64,000 nt of DNA, taken from NCBI GenBank assembly GCA_964604705.1, contig CAZSAP010000004.1, positions 239,144 to 303,143 of the forward strand. The letters are read 5' to 3'. The notes below the pieces were generated by a model. The model ran no database searches, had not been told where the DNA came from, and was given only the letters and a program-made list of their open reading frames with translations. Of the stretch, positions 29,004 through 38,251 are shown in pieces. This DNA comes from JAAXVQ01 sp964604705. GTDB taxonomy: Bacteria > Oederibacteriota > JAAXVQ01. Positions within the stretch are counted from its first letter, which is position 1; every line of letters starts with the position of its first letter. A program made the translations under genes and the position numbers.

Positions 29004-31256
29004 ATGCGTAAGTTATGGATGGTGGGTTTACTAGGGTTAACATGTTGGACAACACTGGCCTGGGGTGCGAGATACAGCGGGCAGGTGATGGATGAGATTA
29101 CGGGCGAGGGCTTGCCCGGAGCCGAGGTCATTACCGTAGCCGGGCCCAAGGTAGTCGCGGATGCAAACGGGCGATTTGCCTTGGAAACCGATCAACCGAC
29201 GGTTGGAGTGGCCATGCCGGGTTATCAGGGTAAAAAAATCACCTTGCAGGCTGGGGAGAACCGGATTTCCCTTACGGTCAAAGGCCTTTTTGAAGTCTCT
29301 TCGGTCAAAGTCAAGGGTAAGGCCGATGATAAAAAGGTCATTGTCGGCAAACAAGAGTTGTCCAAGCAAGCGGTGAAAGCCTCCACGGTGGCACTGTTTC
29401 CGGACGTGGTGCGGGTGGTGCAAATGCTGCCCGGGGTGACCTCAGGCAATGACTTTTCCAGCCAATTGTATGTGCGCGGGGGCGAACCCAGCGAAGTGCG
29501 TTCCATTCTCGACAATCTCTTCTTGCTCCGCGACGACATCTGGGGCGGCATGCTCTCGGTGTTCAATCCCAACCTGGTGGAAGACGTTCAGTTCTACTCC
29601 GGTGGTTTCTCCGCCGAATGGCCTCAGGCCATGTCCGGCATTCTGGACATTAAAAACAAGACCGGTGATCCGGAACACTTTAAGGGGTTTGCCGATATGT
29701 CGGCCACGACTTTAAACCTTTTTGCCGAAGGGCCGGCCGGGCCAAAGGACAGCTCGTTTATTTTCGGCGTGCGACGCACATATTACGACTGGATCGCGAA
29801 CATCTATCAACGCGATGGCATGGTCCTGCCGTATTTTTGGGACGGGCAGGCCAAGTTTGACATGCCGGTCACTCTGGGCAAATTTACGCTGAACACCCTG
29901 TTTTCCGATGAAGGCGTTAAGATGAAGGACAAGAAGGAGTACGACGGATACGGTTCGAGGAAGGCGGTTGATTCTCAGTTTGATTACAACAATCAACGGA
30001 TCAATCTCTCGGCAGCCTACGAGGCGCAGTTTACACCGGAGGTTTCCTCGCTGACGTTGCTTGGGGCTTTCTACGAAAAAGGCCATTACACCATGCAGTC
30101 GTTCTACGAACCCTTTCGTATGACACAGAGCCAACTGATCATGCAGCTACGCCACAACTGGCAGTTTCTGCTGGGCGAAGAGCATATCCTCAAAACCGGC
30201 GTTTATGTCATGCCCGGCTGGGGAACCGTGGACATGAACCTGCAAATCTCCATCCCCACAGGGTTCAATGAGTATTACACGAAAGACATTACCTACAAGC
30301 ACACCATCAACAACATATTCTTTGCGGGTGCGTTTATCCAAGATGATTATGAGCTGGTCAAAGATAAGGTCTATGTTAACCCCGGTGTCATTGCCCAGTA
30401 TTACTCTGAGAACAAGCAATGGGTCGGTGATCCGCGTTTGGCCATGAAGTACAAGTTCACTCCGGGTTGGGACATTCATGCCGCCACAGGTTTTTACAGC
30501 CAACATCCACTGGACAGTTACATGTTGGATAAGGAGACCGGCAATCCCAACCTGAAAGCCTCGACCGCGCTTCATTACATTCTGGGCACCAAGGCGGAGC
30601 TGGAAGGCGGCTACATGGTCCAGGTGGAGGGGTATTATAAAGATTACCGCAATCTGGTTTACAGCGACGCCAATCCTGACATTAATTACAGCAACAACGG
30701 ACGGGGTCGGGCCTACGGCTTTGACCTGATTTTGCAGAAAAAAATCGGTGAGTCCTGGGATGGTTGGATCAGTTACAGCTACGTTAAGTCCGAACGTCGG
30801 ATTGACCATCGCAGCGACCCTGAAGAATTCGGACAAAATCCGGCCGTGGAACCGCTTGACACGTGGTACACGTCCGAAAGTGAGCGTCCGCACACGTTCA
30901 ACCTGATCCTAAACTACGCCTTCACCCCGGCGTGGAAAGTCGCACTGACGCATAAATACATTGCCGGGCGTCCGTACACACCGATCGAGAATGGCGTGTA
31001 TCAACCGGCCATTGATGAATACATCCCTGTGTACGGGGTGGTCAACAGCGCGCGCATGGCGGCCTATTCGACCACCGACATCAAGGTGACCATGCCATTT
31101 TTTGGACTGAAGGATTGGAGTTCGTATGTGCAAGTCACCAACTTGTTTAACAACGAAAATCCCTACGGCATTGAATACAAGACCGATTATTCAGGGTCGC
31201 GCAATGTGCCCCAGCTGCCGCGCATGATCTTGGGGGGGATTCGGTACGATTTTTAA
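29004..31256 (+). CDS. TonB-dependent receptor with N-terminal carboxypeptidase-regulatory-like domain (copy 2)
   Basis: Second 750-residue outer-membrane receptor, a tandem paralog of the preceding gene. Signal peptide ends near LAWGARY; the beta-sandwich domain follows with YSGQVMDEITGEGLPGAEV. The plug shares LFPDVVRVVQMLPGVTSG, LYVRGGEP and DDIWGGMLSVFNPN with copy 1, and the protein ends GGIRYDF. AGGGGGAAG precedes the ATG. A strong terminator separates it from copy 1, so it has its own promoter and can be regulated separately. Two receptors with conserved plugs and divergent loops suggest two related ligands. The ligand is unknown. Confidence 0.88.
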   Translation: MRKLWMVGLLGLTCWTTLAWGARYSGQVMDEITGEGLPGAEVITVAGPKVVADANGRFALETDQPTVGVAMPGYQGKKITLQAGENRISLTVKGLFEVSSVKVKGKADDKKVIVGKQELSKQAVKASTVALFPDVVRVVQMLPGVTSGNDFSSQLYVRGGEPSEVRSILDNLFLLRDDIWGGMLSVFNPNLVEDVQFYSGGFSAEWPQAMSGILDIKNKTGDPEHFKGFADMSATTLNLFAEGPAGPKDSSFIFGVRRTYYDWIANIYQRDGMVLPYFWDGQAKFDMPVTLGKFTLNTLFSDEGVKMKDKKEYDGYGSRKAVDSQFDYNNQRINLSAAYEAQFTPEVSSLTLLGAFYEKGHYTMQSFYEPFRMTQSQLIMQLRHNWQFLLGEEHILKTGVYVMPGWGTVDMNLQISIPTGFNEYYTKDITYKHTINNIFFAGAFIQDDYELVKDKVYVNPGVIAQYYSENKQWVGDPRLAMKYKFTPGWDIHAATGFYSQHPLDSYMLDKETGNPNLKASTALHYILGTKAELEGGYMVQVEGYYKDYRNLVYSDANPDINYSNNGRGRAYGFDLILQKKIGESWDGWISYSYVKSERRIDHRSDPEEFGQNPAVEPLDTWYTSESERPHTFNLILNYAFTPAWKVALTHKYIAGRPYTPIENGVYQPAIDEYIPVYGVVNSARMAAYSTTDIKVTMPFFGLKDWSSYVQVTNLFNNENPYGIEYKTDYSGSRNVPQLPRMILGGIRYDF

Positions 31257-31314
31257 TTTCCGGTCCTAGGCTTATTTTATAAAGGGCCCCGTTGGAGTGC
31301 GGGTTTTCGGATTT

Positions 31315-31348
31315 GTCCAGCACCATGGCTTTGTCGGTGGTGCTGGAC
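31315..31348 (+). terminator. Hairpin after the second TonB-dependent receptor, possible terminator
   Basis: The 11-bp arms GTCCAGCACCA and TGGTGCTGGAC form a stable hairpin about 60 bases after the stop. It is followed by GCGTTTATG and not by a clean T run, so termination is likely but less certain than at 28840. Confidence 0.6.
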
Positions 31349-31481
31349 GCGTTTATGATGTGTCTTCAGTCCCTTGCTTTTTCTCGGCCGGCTCCCGATT
31401 TTTATGATAAACTTTGTAATACCTGACACCGTGGAGGACTCTAAGCATTCAGGGGGAGTTATTTCGCAAGCGGGGGGGCCT

Positions 31482-31997
31482 ATGAACGATCTTATTCGAG
31501 GCAAAGAAGTCAGGGCATATCATCAGTTGTTCTCGCACACCATTTTGCGCAAAGTGGCCATACATGATCCTTGGTTGTTTTTCGAAATGCTCTCGTCGGA
31601 AGTGGGGCTCCTTTTTTTGCTCGATCTTTGGAAGCAAGCTGTGGCCTCCTGTGGAGGGCTTGGCTGCAAAGTCGAAGCCGACGATTTTCAGATTACCCAA
31701 GCCACAGATCTGGCTTTTCCTACGTTGTTTATTACCTTGCCGGAACCGGAAACCGCGACCGAAGCCTATCATGTGGGGATTGTTTGCCTGGCCTCGGAAC
31801 CGCAAGAGCTGGTCATGGAAAAACCCGATATTCTTTTCTTTACACATGAAGCGTTTGGGTCCGACGGCCAAGAAGCTGCCTTCTGTGAGTGGGCGTGTGA
31901 ACCGGAATTACGCCAAATCCAGGAACACGCCGGTCAGACTCCGGATCTGGCTGCGTTTCGTGGCCAGGTCAAGCGCCATTTGGAAGCCCGTGTTTAA
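31482..31997 (+). CDS. Hypothetical protein, about 171 residues
   Basis: I do not recognise this protein. It is soluble, with no signal peptide or membrane segment, and starts MNDLIRGKEVRAYHQLF. It is helical at the start, has a likely mixed alpha/beta centre (PTLFITLPEPE, YHVGIVCLASEP) and ends in a charged helix. Two cysteine pairs are scattered and do not form an obvious metal site. I chose the ATG at 31482 since the longer in-frame start at 31374 runs through AT-rich leader sequence. It stands alone between the receptor terminator and dnaX, in the same direction as dnaX. Coding is supported by frame length and GC-rich third positions only. Confidence 0.6.
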   Translation: MNDLIRGKEVRAYHQLFSHTILRKVAIHDPWLFFEMLSSEVGLLFLLDLWKQAVASCGGLGCKVEADDFQITQATDLAFPTLFITLPEPETATEAYHVGIVCLASEPQELVMEKPDILFFTHEAFGSDGQEAAFCEWACEPELRQIQEHAGQTPDLAAFRGQVKRHLEARV

Positions 31998-32166
31998 GGT
32001 GCCTTTAGGTACGTACCTGTCCTGCATATAGGGGGGAAATAGCCTTACCAAAAAACGTTTTTTGCCTTTCCCAGGACGAATGAGCCTTTCGCTTGACGGT
32101 GGTGGTGGGGACGTGTAGAATAACCCCCATTTGGCAGGGCTCAATTCGATGTTGGAAGAGGTTTGC

Positions 32167-34068
32167 ATGTCTTATATTGTTATGGCCCGAAAATGGCGCC
32201 CGCAAAATTTTGATACCATGGTGGGACAAGAACACATTGTCCGTACGCTGAAAAACGCCATTACCGCCAATCGGATTTCACATGCGTATTTGTTTACCGG
32301 ACCGCGCGGCGTAGGGAAGACCACTACGGCCCGCCTGTTGGCCAAGACCGTGAATTGCCTTTCACCGGTCGAGGGTGAACCGTGCAACCACTGCGTGCGC
32401 TGCGAGGAGATCACCTCCGGGGCCGCGACGGATGTCATTGAGATCGACGGTGCGTCCAATGGCTTGGTCGACGATGCGCGCGAGCTGCGCGAAAAAGTCA
32501 AATACGCTCCGGTTTCCTGCCGCTACAAGGTTCTGATCATCGACGAAGTGCACATGATGAGCAATGCCGCATTCAATGCGTTGCTGAAAACCCTGGAAGA
32601 ACCGCCGGCGCACACCATTTTTATCTTGGCCACCACCGAATCCCATAAAATTCCCGCTACCATTATCAGCCGTTGCCAACGCTTTGATTTTCGGCGCATT
32701 CCGGTGAAAGAAATCGTGGAACGCCTCTCGGCCATGGTGCGGGCCGAAGGGTTGCAAGTGGAAGAAGAGGCCTTGCATGCGGTGGCCCGCGGCGCAGACG
32801 GAAGCTTGCGCGACGCCCAGAGTTTGCTGGATCAAATCATCAGTTTTGCCGGCGAGAAGGTTACGGTGGCCGATGCGGTCACGGTCTTGGGTTTGGTGGA
32901 CGCCCAGGTGTTTGTAGGGTTGGTGGATGCCATTGCCCAACACGATGCGCCCAAGGCGCTCGGCTTGGTCGAGCAGCTGGTGAATTCCGGTGCGGATCTG
33001 CGCCAGTTTATGAAGGATTGGGTCGACTATTGGCGCAACCTGGTTGTGGCCCGTGTCCTGGGTGAGGGCAGCACCGAGGTGTTGAATTTAGCCGCGACCG
33101 AACTGGCGGAAGTGAAGCGCCAGGCGTTGTTGTTTGCCGTCGAGGAAATGAGCGGTTTGGCGAAGATGATAGCCCAGACCGATGAGGAACTGCGCCGGAC
33201 ACAGCACCCTCGGCTTTTGTTGGAATTGCTTTTGGTCAAACTGTGCGGCATTCAGAGGATTGTCTCCCTGGAAGCGCTGTGGCGTCAGTTGAAAGAAGTG
33301 GAACAGCATGTGGCCGGACTGCCGGACAAACCGTGGCCGGTTCCTGTGGCGGTGCCTACGGCGCCTGTGCCCGCACCGGTGGTTCCACCGGTTGCCCCTG
33401 CCGCTGCTGCACCCCCGGAACCAACGGCACCCATGGCCGCGCCTGTGGCATTGCCTGCACCTTCGGACGCTTCTGCGGCCGCCAAGGAAACCCGTGCCGA
33501 AGAACCGGAGTTGGGTCTGCCGCTCGAGTTGATTCCGGACCCCGAGACGGCCCCGCCGTTGCTCCTGACCTTGGAAGAAACGCAAACGGCCATGCCCTCC
33601 GAAGCCGGCGAAGGCGAACCGGCGTTGATCGTGGATTCCCTGGAAGACGCCGCACCGGTAACCTATTTGGATCAGGTGCGTCAGGCTTGGCCGGCGATGA
33701 TTCAAACCGTGGGTCAGCAAAATCGACGTGTGCAGGCCTTGCTGAAAGACGTCACACTCACGGCCGCAGAACCGGGCTGGGTGGAGTTGACCTGCCTTTC
33801 TCCGTACCATTTGACCGGATTGGAGAAAGATGAATCACGCAAAGTGGTGGAAGCTCATTTTGAAAGTGCCTTGGGGCGCTCGACGCGCATGCGTTTAAAA
33901 GTCGCCGGTACGGTGGTCAAGGAAGTCGAGGCCGCTCCCAGTCATGAGGAACGTGAAAAAGAATTTGAGGAAATTGCCCGCAAGGAACCGTTGGTGCAAA
34001 AGGCGCTGGAACTTTTCGGTGGGAAAATCGTCGACGTGGTGGACAAGCCCAACCTGGCTAAAAAATAA
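32167..34068 (+). CDS. dnaX: DNA polymerase III subunits gamma/tau
   Basis: Clamp-loader ATPase of the replicative polymerase. About 633 residues. It opens with the typical ARKWRPQNFDTMVGQEH, then Walker A GPRGVGKTT, a four-Cys zinc site (CLSPVEGEPCNHCVRC), Walker B LIIDEVHMM and the sensor region TLEEPPAHTIFILATTE. A Pro/Ala-rich linker (~390-470) leads to a C-terminal tau-like region. ATG 32167 is preceded by GAAGAGG. I saw no clear A-rich frameshift signal in the linker, so a separate gamma form is not predicted here. It starts the conserved dnaX-ybaB-recR group. Confidence 0.98.
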   Translation: MSYIVMARKWRPQNFDTMVGQEHIVRTLKNAITANRISHAYLFTGPRGVGKTTTARLLAKTVNCLSPVEGEPCNHCVRCEEITSGAATDVIEIDGASNGLVDDARELREKVKYAPVSCRYKVLIIDEVHMMSNAAFNALLKTLEEPPAHTIFILATTESHKIPATIISRCQRFDFRRIPVKEIVERLSAMVRAEGLQVEEEALHAVARGADGSLRDAQSLLDQIISFAGEKVTVADAVTVLGLVDAQVFVGLVDAIAQHDAPKALGLVEQLVNSGADLRQFMKDWVDYWRNLVVARVLGEGSTEVLNLAATELAEVKRQALLFAVEEMSGLAKMIAQTDEELRRTQHPRLLLELLLVKLCGIQRIVSLEALWRQLKEVEQHVAGLPDKPWPVPVAVPTAPVPAPVVPPVAPAAAAPPEPTAPMAAPVALPAPSDASAAAKETRAEEPELGLPLELIPDPETAPPLLLTLEETQTAMPSEAGEGEPALIVDSLEDAAPVTYLDQVRQAWPAMIQTVGQQNRRVQALLKDVTLTAAEPGWVELTCLSPYHLTGLEKDESRKVVEAHFESALGRSTRMRLKVAGTVVKEVEAAPSHEEREKEFEEIARKEPLVQKALELFGGKIVDVVDKPNLAKK

Positions 34069-34104
34069 GCGTACATACGCATTTATCCTTAGGAGGAAGT
34101 TGCA

Positions 34105-34416
34105 ATGGATTTGTTTAAGATGGCCAAGCAGATGAAGGAGATGCAGGGAGAAATGAAAAAAATTCGTGCCGCCTTGGCCGAGCAAAGCGTGATTGGCGAA
34201 GCCGGACGTGGTGCGTTGCAGGTGGAAGTGACCGGGACCATGGAAGTCAAAAAAGTTACTTTGGATCCCAAGGTTTTGGAAAAACCCAATGCCCAACAAT
34301 TGGAAAAATTGATGGAAGAGGCTTTTGGCAAAGCTTTGGAAAAGGCACAGAAATTGGCCGCCTCGCAGGTGGGGCGCTTAACCGGAGGGCTGGGCGGCTT
34401 AAATCCGTTCGCCTAA
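34105..34416 (+). CDS. ybaB: YbaB/EbfC family nucleoid-associated protein
   Basis: Small DNA-binding dimer found between dnaX and recR in most bacteria; it binds DNA as a tweezer-like homodimer and is linked to nucleoid structure and repair. 103 residues, starting with a Met/Lys-rich helix (MDLFKMAKQMKEMQGEMKK), then the beta core with GRGALQVEVTG and a long C-terminal helix ending in a Gly-rich tail (TGGLGGLNPFA). A strong TTAGGAGGAAG precedes the ATG. It is 36 bases after dnaX and 6 bases before recR, so all three are co-transcribed. Confidence 0.97.
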   Translation: MDLFKMAKQMKEMQGEMKKIRAALAEQSVIGEAGRGALQVEVTGTMEVKKVTLDPKVLEKPNAQQLEKLMEEAFGKALEKAQKLAASQVGRLTGGLGGLNPFA

Positions 34417-34422
34417 ATCACG

Positions 34423-35025
34423 ATGGATTATTTTTCCGGGATCCTAGGCCGACTGATCGACGAACTGGGGCGTTTGCCGGGAGTGGGTCCCAAGACCGCC
34501 CAACGCCTGGCGTTCTTTTTACTTCGCCAGGAGGAGTCGGTGGTACGCCAACTGGCCGATGCCATGCTTGAGGCGAAAGCGTCGATCCATCCTTGCCCAG
34601 AATGTTTTTTCTTGGCCGAAGGGGATGTGTGCCATCTCTGTGCCGACCCCAAGCGGGACGCCGGACTCATGTGCGTGGTGGAAGATCCGAAAGATGTTTT
34701 TTCCATGGAGCGTACGCGGGAGTACAAGGGACGCTACCATGTACTGATGGGGACGCTCTCACCCATGGACGGAATTGGTCCGGAGGATCTTAAGATTAAT
34801 GAATTGCTGAAACGGTTGCAGGGCGGTACGGTACGCGAAGTGATTATCGCCACCAATCCCGATGTTGAGGGCGAAGCGACGGCGCTGTACCTCAACAAAC
34901 GGATCAAGCCCTTGGGCATCAAAGTGTCGCGGTTGGCCAGCGGACTTCCGGCCGGCGGGGACTTGGAGTATGCCGATGACATCACCATCAGCCGTGCTTT
35001 GGGTGGACGCCGCGAGATCGAGTAA
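34423..35025 (+). CDS. recR: Recombination mediator protein RecR
   Basis: Works with RecF/RecO to load RecA on gapped DNA. 200 residues, normal for the family. A helix-hairpin-helix (LPGVGPKTAQRLAFFLL) is followed by a four-Cys zinc finger (Cys58, 61, 70, 73), then a Toprim domain containing VVEDPKDVFSMERT and ATNPDVEGEATA. It starts 6 bases after the ybaB stop with no clear ribosome site of its own, so translation is probably coupled. Its order with dnaX and ybaB is the classical one. Confidence 0.98.
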   Translation: MDYFSGILGRLIDELGRLPGVGPKTAQRLAFFLLRQEESVVRQLADAMLEAKASIHPCPECFFLAEGDVCHLCADPKRDAGLMCVVEDPKDVFSMERTREYKGRYHVLMGTLSPMDGIGPEDLKINELLKRLQGGTVREVIIATNPDVEGEATALYLNKRIKPLGIKVSRLASGLPAGGDLEYADDITISRALGGRREIE

Positions 35026-35069
35026 CCACGGATGGGTTGGAATCATTCTCAGCAGGAGGCGGGCATCAC

Positions 35070-36356
35070 GTGAACGAATTAGTGGATCGGGAACGTCGGA
35101 GTCAGCGGCATAGCTTTCAACTGAGCATGCTCGGGGTTGGTTTGGGCATGGGTGTGGCCTTTCCTGTGGTCATGGGACCGTTTTTGGGATTGGTCGGAAT
35201 GAAGCTGGTTTATTTTTTTTTCCCGTGTGTTGTGGCCGGGTTGGTGGTCGGGCAAATCAACTACCTCGTTGGGAAACGACTCTTGCTTGATCCTCTGCGG
35301 CACATCCATACCGTGGTGCAACGAGCTAAGTCCGGCGATTTTTCAGTGGATTGGTCCATGCCCGGAGCGTTGGGAGAAATTCGTGAGACATCGGAAAGTA
35401 TGGCTGAACTGTATCAAGAAGTTCGGCGTTCCTTGGTAGACGTTTTGGACGCATCCCAGCATATTCGTGAAACCGTGAATCGGATCGTGCATGCCGTGGC
35501 CGTCTTGAATGAATCCAACCAACAGGTCACCCATGACATCCAGCAGGTTTCCCAGAGTGCGGAAAAACAGGCGGATTTGTCCGGGCGCGTGCAGCACGGC
35601 GTTGGGGAACTGGCCTCCAAGCTGGAAAACATGCTGGGCAGCATCAGTCAGGTAACCACGGTCTTGGCCGGAGAGTCGGCCACGATTGCCCGGCAGGGCA
35701 GCACGGCCGTGACCCAGGTGACCAAGGAAATCGAATCCATTCTTATGGCTGTACAAAACACCGTCACCGAAGTCCAAAGTTTGGATCGGGAATCGCAACA
35801 GATCGGGAAGATCGTTGAAGTCATCTCGCAGATCACTTCCCAAACCAATTTACTTTCCTTGAATGCCGCCATTGAAGCTGCGCGTGCGGGGGAACAAGGG
35901 CGAGGGTTTGCGGTGGTGGCCGAAGAGATTCGTCGTTTGGCCGATCAGTCGGCCAATGCGGCCAAGCAAATCTCTCAGATTGTCGCCGAAAATCAGCGCA
36001 AGATTGCGCAGCTTCTGGGCGGGATGCAGGGACATGAACTGGGTGTGCGCAGCGGGCAGAGCCTGGCCCTTGAGTTGGATACGATTTTGCGCAAGGTCAC
36101 GGACGCCATTGATGCGCAGATCTACAAAGTGGCGGCCAGCGTAAAGGAAACCTCGTCGTTGAATCAGGTTCAGGAAGATGTGGCTCATGATATCCTGGAC
36201 ATGTCCACCATGGCCACGGAAAATGCCGGGAGCTCGGACAAAGTGGCGCGGGAAGCGCAAAAGCAGGTTATCACCTTGGAACAAGTCAGTGTGGCGTGTC
36301 AGGAGTTGGATCAATCCCTGGAAAAACTTAAAGTTGCCACAGCCCGGTTTATGTAA
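35070..36356 (+). CDS. Methyl-accepting chemotaxis-type signal transducer without periplasmic sensor
   Basis: About 428 residues. Two adjacent membrane segments (~16-60) are separated by only a few residues, so no extracytoplasmic ligand domain exists. A HAMP-like stretch follows (LLLDPLRHIHTVVQRAKSGD), then a long coiled-coil signalling domain with the hairpin tip of the family (LLSLNAAIEAARAGEQGRGF, then VVAEEIRRLADQSANAAKQI). I chose GTG 35070 because CAGGAGG lies upstream at the right distance; the ATG at 35037 lies within the region just after recR. It may sense the membrane or a cytoplasmic partner. No cheA or cheW is in the window. Confidence 0.88.
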   Translation: MNELVDRERRSQRHSFQLSMLGVGLGMGVAFPVVMGPFLGLVGMKLVYFFFPCVVAGLVVGQINYLVGKRLLLDPLRHIHTVVQRAKSGDFSVDWSMPGALGEIRETSESMAELYQEVRRSLVDVLDASQHIRETVNRIVHAVAVLNESNQQVTHDIQQVSQSAEKQADLSGRVQHGVGELASKLENMLGSISQVTTVLAGESATIARQGSTAVTQVTKEIESILMAVQNTVTEVQSLDRESQQIGKIVEVISQITSQTNLLSLNAAIEAARAGEQGRGFAVVAEEIRRLADQSANAAKQISQIVAENQRKIAQLLGGMQGHELGVRSGQSLALELDTILRKVTDAIDAQIYKVAASVKETSSLNQVQEDVAHDILDMSTMATENAGSSDKVAREAQKQVITLEQVSVACQELDQSLEKLKVATARFM

Positions 36357-36418
36357 GGGGAAGAACCCACGTAAAGCCAAGTGCGAAATACACATTTAGC
36401 TAGCCACGAGGAGGAAGT

Positions 36419-36925
36419 ATGGCAAAGACACTGTTAGGCGGAACACCGATCTCAACCTCGGGGGAGTTGCCCAAAGTAGGAACCCCGGCACCGGATTTTC
36501 TAATGACCAACAAAGATCTGGCGGATGTGGCGCTGACTTCATTCAAAGGAAAAAAAGTGGTGTTGAATATTTTTCCCAGCATCGATACTTCGGTATGCGC
36601 CATGAGTGTGCGCAAGTTCAACCAGGAAGCCGCGAACTTGGGAGAGACTGTGGTGCTCTGCCTATCCGCCGATCTGCCGTTTGCCTTGAGTCGGTTTTGT
36701 GGCGCGGAAGGACTGAGCAGTGTTATCACTGGGTCGGTTTTTCGCTCGGACTTCGGTGAAAAGTATGGGGTTCGTTTTGTGGATGGCCCGCTCAAAGGTC
36801 TGATGGCCCGTTCGGTAGTGGTCCTGGACCGTGAGGGGCGGGTGACATACACTGAACTTGTCCCTGAGACCAAGCAAGAACCCAATTACGCCGCTGCGCT
36901 GGAGGCTGTAAAACAACTGATGTAA
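36419..36925 (+). CDS. tpx: Thiol peroxidase (Tpx-type peroxiredoxin)
   Basis: Reduces hydrogen peroxide and alkyl hydroperoxides with thioredoxin as donor. 168 residues, the usual size. Peroxidatic Cys60 is in PSIDTSVCAMSVRKFN and resolving Cys94 in SRFCGAEG; the normal spacing of 34 residues is kept. Arg and Thr of the active site are also seen. GAGGAGGAAG precedes the ATG. It is a single-gene unit ending in a strong terminator shared with the convergent htpX. Confidence 0.97.
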   Translation: MAKTLLGGTPISTSGELPKVGTPAPDFLMTNKDLADVALTSFKGKKVVLNIFPSIDTSVCAMSVRKFNQEAANLGETVVLCLSADLPFALSRFCGAEGLSSVITGSVFRSDFGEKYGVRFVDGPLKGLMARSVVVLDREGRVTYTELVPETKQEPNYAAALEAVKQLM

Positions 36926-36965
36926 GAAACGTGGCGGAAGGCTCCACTGTATTGAATGGGACATA

Positions 36966-37005
36966 AAAAGGCCAGGCCTGAGATTTACTTCAGACCTGGC
37001 CTTTG
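36966..37005. terminator. Bidirectional terminator between tpx and htpX
   Basis: The near-perfect arms AAAGGCCAGGCCTGA and TCAGACCTGGCCTTT face each other across a short loop, with an A run on the left and T-rich sequence on the right. This fits termination of the two convergent genes from either side. Confidence 0.88.
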
Positions 37006-37022
37006 GTTTAGTAAAGGGGTGT

Positions 37023-37901
37023 TTACTTTTGGCTAAGTGCCTTGAGTGCCTCGATGCGCATTTCAATGGGCGGATGGCTGGAAAACAGGGCCAGGACCCT
37101 GCCGCCGGCAATTCCGGAGGCTGCCATTTCACGCGGCAGTTTTCCGGCTTGCAATCCACCTAAGACCGCCAGTGCGCTGATCATGGGCTTGGAGTCACCC
37201 ATGAGCTTGGCTGCGCCCGCGTCGGCGCGGAATTCGCGTTGGCGTGAGAAGTACATGACAAGCATGCTGGCCAAGATGCCGAACACAATCTCAAACACAA
37301 AACTGGAAATATAATAGCCGATGCCCACACCACCGGAGTCATCGTCCCGGCGCATCGCGCTGTCCACCAAGTATCCGGCTACGCGCGAGAGGAAAACCAC
37401 AAAGGTGTTGACCACACCCTGGATGAGCGTGAGTGTGACCATGTCTCCGTTGGCAATATGGGATACTTCGTGGGCAAGTACAGCTTCCACCTGAGGGCGA
37501 TCCATAACCCGGAGCAGACCAGTCGAGACCGCCACCAACGAACTGGATTTGCTCGGTCCGGTGGCAAAGGCATTGGGCTCGCCTTCGTAAAGGGCCACTT
37601 CCGGCATGGGGAGTCCGGCGTTGCGGGTTAGTTTTTCCACGGTGGAGACCAGCCAGATTTCGTCATGGGTGCTGGGCTGGGAAATAACGTGAGCGCCTGT
37701 ACTCCATTTGGCAATAGTTTTCGAGAGTGCGAGTGAAATGAACGAGCCGCCGAAGCCGATAATGGCGGAAAAAACCAGGAGCATGGATAAGTTGAGTCCG
37801 TTGGCCGTGAGAAAGCGGTCCACACCCAGCAGGCGTACGCTCAACGAGAGCACCAGCATAATGGCCAGATTGGTAAGAATGAAAAGCACAATTCGTTTCA
37901 T
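37023..37901 (-). CDS. htpX: Membrane zinc metalloprotease HtpX
   Basis: M48 family protease of the inner membrane, which helps degrade misfolded membrane proteins. 292 residues from ATG 37901, preceded by GGGAGGG. Two N-terminal membrane segments (1-60), zinc motif HEVSH at 144-148, two more membrane segments, and the third zinc ligand in REFRADAGAAKLMG. The longer frame to 38006 adds 35 residues with no HtpX similarity. It ends SSHPPIEMRIEALKAL, as usual for the family. Convergent with tpx. Confidence 0.96.
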   Translation of the reverse strand: MKRIVLFILTNLAIMLVLSLSVRLLGVDRFLTANGLNLSMLLVFSAIIGFGGSFISLALSKTIAKWSTGAHVISQPSTHDEIWLVSTVEKLTRNAGLPMPEVALYEGEPNAFATGPSKSSSLVAVSTGLLRVMDRPQVEAVLAHEVSHIANGDMVTLTLIQGVVNTFVVFLSRVAGYLVDSAMRRDDDSGGVGIGYYISSFVFEIVFGILASMLVMYFSRQREFRADAGAAKLMGDSKPMISALAVLGGLQAGKLPREMAASGIAGGRVLALFSSHPPIEMRIEALKALSQK

Positions 37902-38251
37902 ACGACAAACCCTCCCAAGCATCCGGTCGTCCGGATGAGTTTGAATGCCGCCTGCATTGGCGGATGTTAAGCCCTTGTTTGAAACCACAAACCAATTTAG
38001 GTTCAAGCGTTTTTACATTGTGGCCACGTTTCAGACCGCTAATGTACTATTGGAGGCCCGGCAACGTCAAGTTGATCTTACGGGTGGTATGCAATGCGAT
38101 TAGGTGGCCTAAGCTAAGACATGGGCTCGAGCGGAAATTGGGCTTAGCGTGGAGAATCGACTTAGGGAGCGGAAGTCGGTGCGAGGTGGGTAAAAAGCGG
38201 AAGTACGGCATCCGAGACATTCGGAGGCCGTACTCCCTTGAAACACAACGT
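37902..38251. other. Intergenic region between htpX and a lipoprotein gene
   Basis: Holds the htpX promoter region on the left and the terminator of the leftward lipoprotein gene on the right. The open frame crossing it on the plus strand runs through the terminator into the antisense of the lipoprotein gene and is not credible. Nothing else seen. Confidence 0.5.
38192..38234 (-). terminator. Rho-independent terminator of the lipoprotein gene
   Basis: The arms AGTACGGC and GCCGTACT (38202-38209 and 38227-38234) are extended inward by TCCGA/TCGGA, giving a long hairpin. Read on the minus strand it is followed by CCGCTTTTT, a normal U-rich tail, 17 bases after the stop of the leftward gene. 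Confidence 0.85.

Noticed and set aside
33300..33500. Programmed frameshift in dnaX giving a gamma subunit
   Set aside because: No A-AAA-AAG-type slippery run or strong following hairpin was seen in the linker.
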